Source: Flavobacterium sp.
GTDB taxonomy: Bacteria > Bacteroidota > Bacteroidia > Flavobacteriales > Flavobacteriaceae
Length of the DNA stretch: 10,134 nt
Direction: 5' to 3'
NCBI GenBank assembly: GCA_019105125.1
Contig: JAHRWO010000317.1
Span: 1-10,134 of the forward strand
Within the stretch, counting starts at the first letter, position 1; each line of letters begins with the position of its first letter. This document shows, piece by piece, positions 7,231-10,134 of this stretch. The translations under genes were made by a program, and so were the position numbers. The notes under the pieces were generated by a model. It was not told the DNA's origin, did not search any database, and saw only the letters and a list, made by a program, of their open reading frames with translations.

Positions 7231-8187
7231 ATGAAAGTTTTAGCAAACGACGGAATTTCAAAAAGCGGAATTAAAGCTTTAGAAAAAGGAGGTTTTGAAG
7301 TAATTACAACTAAAGTAGCGCAAGAACAAGTAGCTAATTTTATCAATACACACGATGTAAAAGTGTTGTTAGTTCGTAGTGCCACAAAAGTTAGAAAAGA
7401 TATAATTGATGCTTGTCCAGGATTAAAAATTATTGGTCGTGGTGGTGTTGGAATGGACAATATTGATGTGGCTTATGCTCGTGAAAAAGGATTGCATGTA
7501 ATCAACACACCAGCTTCGTCATCTGAAAGTGTGGCTGAATTGGTTTTTGCTCATTTATTCACAGGAGTTAGATTCTTACATGATGCCAACAGAAATATGC
7601 CTTTAGAAGGTGATACTAACTTTGAAGGTTTGAAAAAGGCTTATGCAAACGGAATTGAACTTAGAGGAAAAACTTTAGGAATCATTGGTTTTGGACGTAT
7701 TGGTCAAGCAGTTGCTAAAATGGCTTTAGGATTAGGCATGAAAGTAATTGCTGCTGATAAATATGTAAATGAAGCTGTAATTCGTGTTGATTTCTATAAC
7801 GGACAATTCATCAATGTAGAGATTGTTACAGAATCTCTTGAAGATGTTATCAAACATTCTGATTTTATTACATTACACGTGCCAGCTCAAGATGGATATG
7901 TAATTGGTAGAGAAGAATTACAAATGATGAAAGAAAATGTAGGTATTATCAACTGTGCTCGTGGTGGTGTAATTGATGAAGTAGCCTTAGTGGAAGCTTT
8001 AGACGAGGACAAAGTATTATTTGCTGGTTTAGATGTTTTTGAAAACGAACCAACTCCAGAAATCAGAATTTTAATGCATCCAAAAATTTCATTAACACCG
8101 CATATTGGAGCAGCTACTTTGGAGGCGCAAGATAGAATTGGAACAGAATTGGCAGAACAAATCATTAGTTTACTAAAGAACAATTAA
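7231..8187 (+). CDS. serA: D-3-phosphoglycerate dehydrogenase, short form without ACT domain
   Basis: This D-2-hydroxyacid dehydrogenase oxidises 3-phosphoglycerate to 3-phosphohydroxypyruvate with NAD, the first step of serine synthesis. The substrate-side motif RGGVGMDNIDV (70-80), NTPASSSESVAEL (92-104), the Rossmann GFGRIG (153-158) with Asp176 as the likely NAD-binding acidic residue, and the catalytic set Arg244 (NCARGG), Glu273 (ENEP) and His291 (PHIGAAT) are all present. At 318 residues it ends after the catalytic fold and lacks the C-terminal ACT domain through which E. coli SerA is inhibited by serine. Residues about 182-200 (VIRVDFYNGQFINVEIV) look like an added beta hairpin after the NAD-binding strand. 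Placement right after serC supports PGDH over a generic hydroxyacid dehydrogenase. Confidence 0.93.
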   Translation: MKVLANDGISKSGIKALEKGGFEVITTKVAQEQVANFINTHDVKVLLVRSATKVRKDIIDACPGLKIIGRGGVGMDNIDVAYAREKGLHVINTPASSSESVAELVFAHLFTGVRFLHDANRNMPLEGDTNFEGLKKAYANGIELRGKTLGIIGFGRIGQAVAKMALGLGMKVIAADKYVNEAVIRVDFYNGQFINVEIVTESLEDVIKHSDFITLHVPAQDGYVIGREELQMMKENVGIINCARGGVIDEVALVEALDEDKVLFAGLDVFENEPTPEIRILMHPKISLTPHIGAATLEAQDRIGTELAEQIISLLKNN

Positions 8188-8226
8188 TTTTTGTACCTTA
8201 GTAGTTCCAACTAAAAACAAAAAACT

Positions 8227-8781
8227 ATGTTTGATCAACTTTCAGAATTAGTAAAACAATTTGGAAATGAAGCGGTGGTAAATAATCCAGCTGTTCCAAA
8301 TGAACAAAATGACGCCGTTATGAACGAAGCAGGAAGTTCAATTCTTTCTGGCTTAAAAGACATGATTGCTAATGGAAACATTAATGACTTATCAGGTATA
8401 TTAAGTGGTAATTCATCAATCAATACAAACAACCCTGTTGTACAACAATTGACTGAAAAAGTAACAGGAAACTTAGGTGAAAAATTTGGTTTATCATCTG
8501 ATGCTGCTGGAAGTGTTGCAAGCGGATTAATTCCTCAAATTTTAGCAGGATTAATTAATAAAGCAAAAGACCCCAACCAACCTGGATTTAACATAAGCGA
8601 TTTAGTAAGTGCTATTTCTGATGGCAAAGATGGTGGTTTAATGGATGCTGTTTCAAAATATGGAGGTCAATTTGGCTTAGATCAAAATAATGATGGTAAA
8701 GTTGATATGGGAGATGCTATGGCAGCCGTTACCAAAAAAGGTGGATTAGGTGGACTTTTGGGAAAACTATTCGGAAAATAG
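8227..8781 (+). CDS. DUF937-like protein with EF-hand-like loop
   Basis: The 184-residue protein has no signal peptide or membrane helix and is probably cytoplasmic. Its N-terminal and middle parts are small-residue helices (SSILSGLKDMIANG, SDAAGSVASGLIPQILAGLI) of the type seen in DUF937/YidB-like proteins. Residues 152-163 match an EF-hand/dockerin-type calcium loop, with Asp152, Asn154, Asp156, Gly157, Asp160 and Asp163 at the expected ligand spacing. The C-terminus is glycine-rich (KKGGLGGLLGKLFGK). The function is unknown and calcium binding is inference. It lies 39 bases after serA; a near -7 element (TAATTTTTG, 8185-8193, one base too long) may drive it, or it may be read through from serA. 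A strong terminator follows. Confidence 0.8.
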   Translation: MFDQLSELVKQFGNEAVVNNPAVPNEQNDAVMNEAGSSILSGLKDMIANGNINDLSGILSGNSSINTNNPVVQQLTEKVTGNLGEKFGLSSDAAGSVASGLIPQILAGLINKAKDPNQPGFNISDLVSAISDGKDGGLMDAVSKYGGQFGLDQNNDGKVDMGDAMAAVTKKGGLGGLLGKLFGK

Positions 8782-8804
8782 TATTAATTAATCATTTAAA
8801 AGTT

Positions 8805-8835
8805 AAAAGCATCGGCAATGTCGGTGCTTTTTTTT
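8805..8835 (+). terminator. Rho-independent terminator after the DUF937-like gene
   Basis: AAAAGCATCGGC pairs with GTCGGTGCTTTT (two G-U wobbles) around a three-base loop, and eight T residues (8828-8835) follow. It closes the transcript containing the DUF937-like gene, and possibly serC-serA. Confidence 0.88.
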
Positions 8836-8842
8836 ACCTTTA
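8835..8842 (+). promoter_or_regulatory. Weak candidate -7 element for the lipoprotein/membrane pair
   Basis: TACCTTTA differs from TAnnTTTG only in the last base and overlaps the end of the preceding terminator. The -33 position (TCGG, 8812-8815) is poor and falls in the terminator stem. It would give a leader of about 15 bases. A promoter is needed here because of the terminator, but this is only the best candidate. Confidence 0.25.
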
Positions 8843-8863
8843 TACTTTCAAAATTAGGAAGCT

Positions 8864-9295
8864 ATGAAACGTATATTTTTACTTTTATTTGCTTTAGTTA
8901 CTATTCTGATAGCTTGCACAGCTTCTCAGGATAAAATGAGTTTTGATGACAAACCAAAACTAGAAAGCGACACGATTCGTATATCGAATGAAAAATTAGA
9001 ATATGAAGTTTTAATTTTTGACGTTGGATTTTCATCATGGTTCAATAGTTTTGCAAAACCTAGAAATTATTATAGTCAATCATACTTAGAATCAAGAAAT
9101 AGAGTTTGGGTTTTAGAATGGAATAGAAGAGCCATACAAGCTACACAATATAATGCAGACATGTACGCTTTATCTATTGATTATCAGCAAAATATTGATT
9201 ACGGATACGAGGTAAACTATATGCTATATTATTATCTGGTCTATTTTCAACTTACAAACAATCAAAGATTAGGAGGTTTTACACCCACATTATAA
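8864..9295 (+). CDS. DUF6146-like lipoprotein
   Basis: The 143-residue protein starts with a lipoprotein signal (MKRIFLLLFALVTILIAC, lipidated Cys18), so it is anchored on the outside of a membrane. After a polar linker, residues about 44-135 form a compact domain with strongly conserved-looking aromatic and basic residues: YEVLIFDVGFSSWFNS (47-62), KPRNYYSQSYLESRNRVWVL (65-84), EWNRR, then IDYGYEVNYMLYYYLVYF (111-128). I recall this as the DUF6146 family of Flavobacteriia; the function is unknown. The stop is three bases before the next start, so it forms a two-gene operon with the DUF6787-like protein. The pair follows directly on a terminator, which makes it a separate unit from the serine genes. 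Confidence 0.85.
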   Translation: MKRIFLLLFALVTILIACTASQDKMSFDDKPKLESDTIRISNEKLEYEVLIFDVGFSSWFNSFAKPRNYYSQSYLESRNRVWVLEWNRRAIQATQYNADMYALSIDYQQNIDYGYEVNYMLYYYLVYFQLTNNQRLGGFTPTL

Positions 9296-9298
9296 TTT

Positions 9299-9634
9299 AT
9301 GAAAAAACTAAAAGAACGCTGGAATGTATCATCAAATTGGCAACTAACAATAATTTTTATTGTTTTTGCAATTACAGGATCAACAGCTGCATACTTATCG
9401 AAGCCTTTAACCGATTTCCTTCACATTACTAAAGAAAATTTATCGTTATGGCTATATTGGCCGATACGATTATTGATAATATTTCCTGCCTATCAAGTAC
9501 TTTTAGTATTGATTGGTGCAGCATTTGGACAATTTGAATTCTTTTGGGATTTTGAGAAAAAAATGTTAGACCGAATGAAATTAGGTTTCATTGGAAAATA
9601 TATTGATGCTAAACTTAAACGAAATACGAAGTAA
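9299..9634 (+). CDS. DUF6787-like small membrane protein
   Basis: The 111-residue protein has two membrane helices (about 14-33 and 56-77) separated by a loop with SKPLTDFLHI. A cytoplasmic-looking tail follows, with FGQFEFFWDFEKKML (76-90) and a basic end. I recall this layout as the DUF6787 family in Flavobacteriia; no function is known. It begins three bases after the DUF6146-like lipoprotein gene stops, so the products may work together at the cell envelope (inference). No terminator lies directly after it; the nearest strong one is at 9866-9892, beyond a pseudogene. Confidence 0.85.
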   Translation: MKKLKERWNVSSNWQLTIIFIVFAITGSTAAYLSKPLTDFLHITKENLSLWLYWPIRLLIIFPAYQVLLVLIGAAFGQFEFFWDFEKKMLDRMKLGFIGKYIDAKLKRNTK

Positions 9635-9650
9635 AAGTAGTTTACTTTCA

Positions 9651-9844
9651 CATGGTGGTGTAATTATATACTTTTGAGATTTTAAACCACGATAAATTTA
9701 TTGTAGAGCCATTGACAACCGCATGGGTGGTTTTATGATTATCGAAGTAGCACGTTTATTAAAGGAGAACAAAAAGAAATTGCCGTTTGGTACTAAACGC
9801 TATTGAAAATTGAAAATAACGAAACATTTAGTTATTTTAAATAA
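9651..9844 (+). pseudogene. Fragmented M42-family metallopeptidase pseudogene
   Basis: No frame is open throughout, but successive pieces in different frames read like the middle and end of an M42 (glutamyl aminopeptidase/endoglucanase-type) metallopeptidase. They are HGGVIIY (9651-9671), then TFEILNHDKFIV in the next frame (9670-9705), then RAIDNRMGGFMIIEV and ARLLKENKKKLPFG back in the first frame (9705-9791). The xDNRxGG core is where the family carries a metal-bridging aspartate. After LPFG the expected remainder is missing; instead, in a third frame, a short tail LLKIENNETFSYFK with a stop at 9842-9844 resembles a peptidase C-terminus. I infer two frameshifts, a large internal deletion and loss of the 5' part. 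The family match is from memory and not tested by search. Confidence 0.6.
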
Positions 9845-9865
9845 AAATATTGGACATAGATAAAC

Positions 9866-9892
9866 AAAAAAATCCCGCTTTCGCGGGATTTT
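9866..9892. terminator. Bidirectional rho-independent terminator
   Basis: AAAATCCCGC and GCGGGATTTT form a perfect 10-bp stem around a TTTC loop. The plus strand ends in four T and the minus strand in seven T, so it can stop transcription from both sides. It lies 22 bases after the last stop of the M42 relic and four bases after the end of the possible minus-strand relic. Confidence 0.85.
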
Positions 9893-9895
9893 CAC

Positions 9896-10043
9896 TTATC
9901 TTCTTTTACGAGCGTCGTTAACCAGTTTTATAATTTCTTCTGATTTTTATTTTCCTATACTTGAATATCTTTGAGTTCAAAATATGTAAAAATCCAGCTA
10001 TGATTATTATGGCTAATTAGAATAAAACTAAAGAAACATTCAT
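9896..10043 (-). pseudogene. Possible broken small membrane-protein gene
   Basis: On the minus strand an ATG at 10043 reads MNVSLVLF, then a TAA (10019-10017), then in the same frame LAIIIIAGFLHILNSKIFKYR, a convincing membrane helix with a basic end. In another frame, a stretch reading KSEEIIKLVNDARKRR ends with TAA at 9898-9896, four bases before a terminator stem. Joined by one frameshift and one stop change these would make a protein of about 45 residues with one helix and a basic amphipathic tail. The pieces are short enough to arise by chance and I recognise no family. The next 60 bases upstream hold the 12-bp tandem repeat and no clear gene. Confidence 0.3.
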
Positions 10044-10078
10044 TTTTATCGTGATATAATTTTTATATTGCATGATAA

Positions 10079-10104
10079 TTTAAATACAACATTTTAAATA
10101 CAAC
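10079..10104. repeat. Tandem 12-bp direct repeat
   Basis: TTTAAATACAAC occurs at 10079-10090 and again at 10093-10104, separated by AT (period 14). It sits just before the ATG at 10113. It may be an operator or a chance AT-rich duplication. Confidence 0.5.
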
Positions 10105-10112
10105 TCATAAAA

Positions 10113-10134
10113 ATGGAATTAATAATTGTAATTG
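10113..10134 (+). CDS. Possible start of a gene cut by the right edge
   Basis: ATG at 10113 follows an A-rich leader (CATAAAA), as for other starts in this window, and reads MELIIVI to the edge, like the start of a hydrophobic N-terminus. Seven codons are too few to confirm a gene. Confidence 0.25.

Noticed and set aside
7218..7460. Minus-strand open frame of 80 codons within serA, and a similar one at 7887-8183.
   Set aside because: Both are antisense to well-conserved serA coding sequence, with composition typical of reverse-frame shadows.
9717..9734. Hairpin AACCGC/GTGGTT followed by TTTT as a terminator for the DUF6787-like gene.
   Set aside because: The stem is only 6 bp with a wobble, and it falls inside the RAIDNRMGGF coding relic, which explains the sequence better.

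Overview
The window looks like chromosomal DNA of a member of the Flavobacteriaceae, most likely Flavobacterium or a close relative. The evidence is the strongly AT-rich sequence, A-rich leaders in place of Shine-Dalgarno sites, promoters of the Bacteroidetes form TTTG-N19/20-TAnnTTTG, and protein families typical of that group: a 4Fe-4S ferredoxin with a Bacteroidetes-type insertion, a short LuxC-like reductase, and DUF6146/DUF6787-like proteins. The assignment is from recall; no search was run.

Left part (1-4312), all on the minus strand. Read in the direction of transcription this holds: a ferredoxin (4312-3962) with its own promoter and terminator; an exported protein with a carboxypeptidase-regulatory-like domain (3824-2625); the conserved ATPase/GTPase ychF (2498-1404), with a textbook promoter, a hairpin-forming leader and a strong terminator; and a lipoprotein (1295-627) coupled by an ATGA overlap to a DUF2459-family membrane protein that runs off the left edge.

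Middle part (4372-8187), plus strand. A compact promoter region between ferredoxin and reductase carries two opposed -7 elements only five bases apart. The genes that follow are a LuxC-like acyl-CoA reductase, a small two-helix membrane protein overlapping its stop codon, then serC and a short-form serA. The last two give two consecutive steps of serine biosynthesis (3-phosphoglycerate to 3-phosphohydroxypyruvate to phosphoserine). The ferredoxin/reductase/serC/serA neighbourhood is one I recall as common in flavobacteria; why an acyl-CoA reductase sits there is not explained by the sequence.

Right part (8227-10134). A DUF937-like protein with an EF-hand-like loop ends at a strong terminator. 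It is followed by a two-gene unit of a DUF6146-like lipoprotein and a DUF6787-like membrane protein. The last 500 bases hold no intact gene. I read them as a decay zone: a fragmented M42-family metallopeptidase pseudogene (about 9651-9844) with frameshifts and a large internal deletion, a two-way terminator, a possible broken small membrane-protein gene on the minus strand, a 12-bp tandem repeat, and perhaps the first codons of another gene at the right edge.

I see no tRNA, rRNA, CRISPR array, insertion sequence or phage gene. Most of the window is ordinary core genome. The items most worth a second look are the M42 relic, the face-to-face promoters at 4372-4416, and the conserved but uncharacterised gene pairs.
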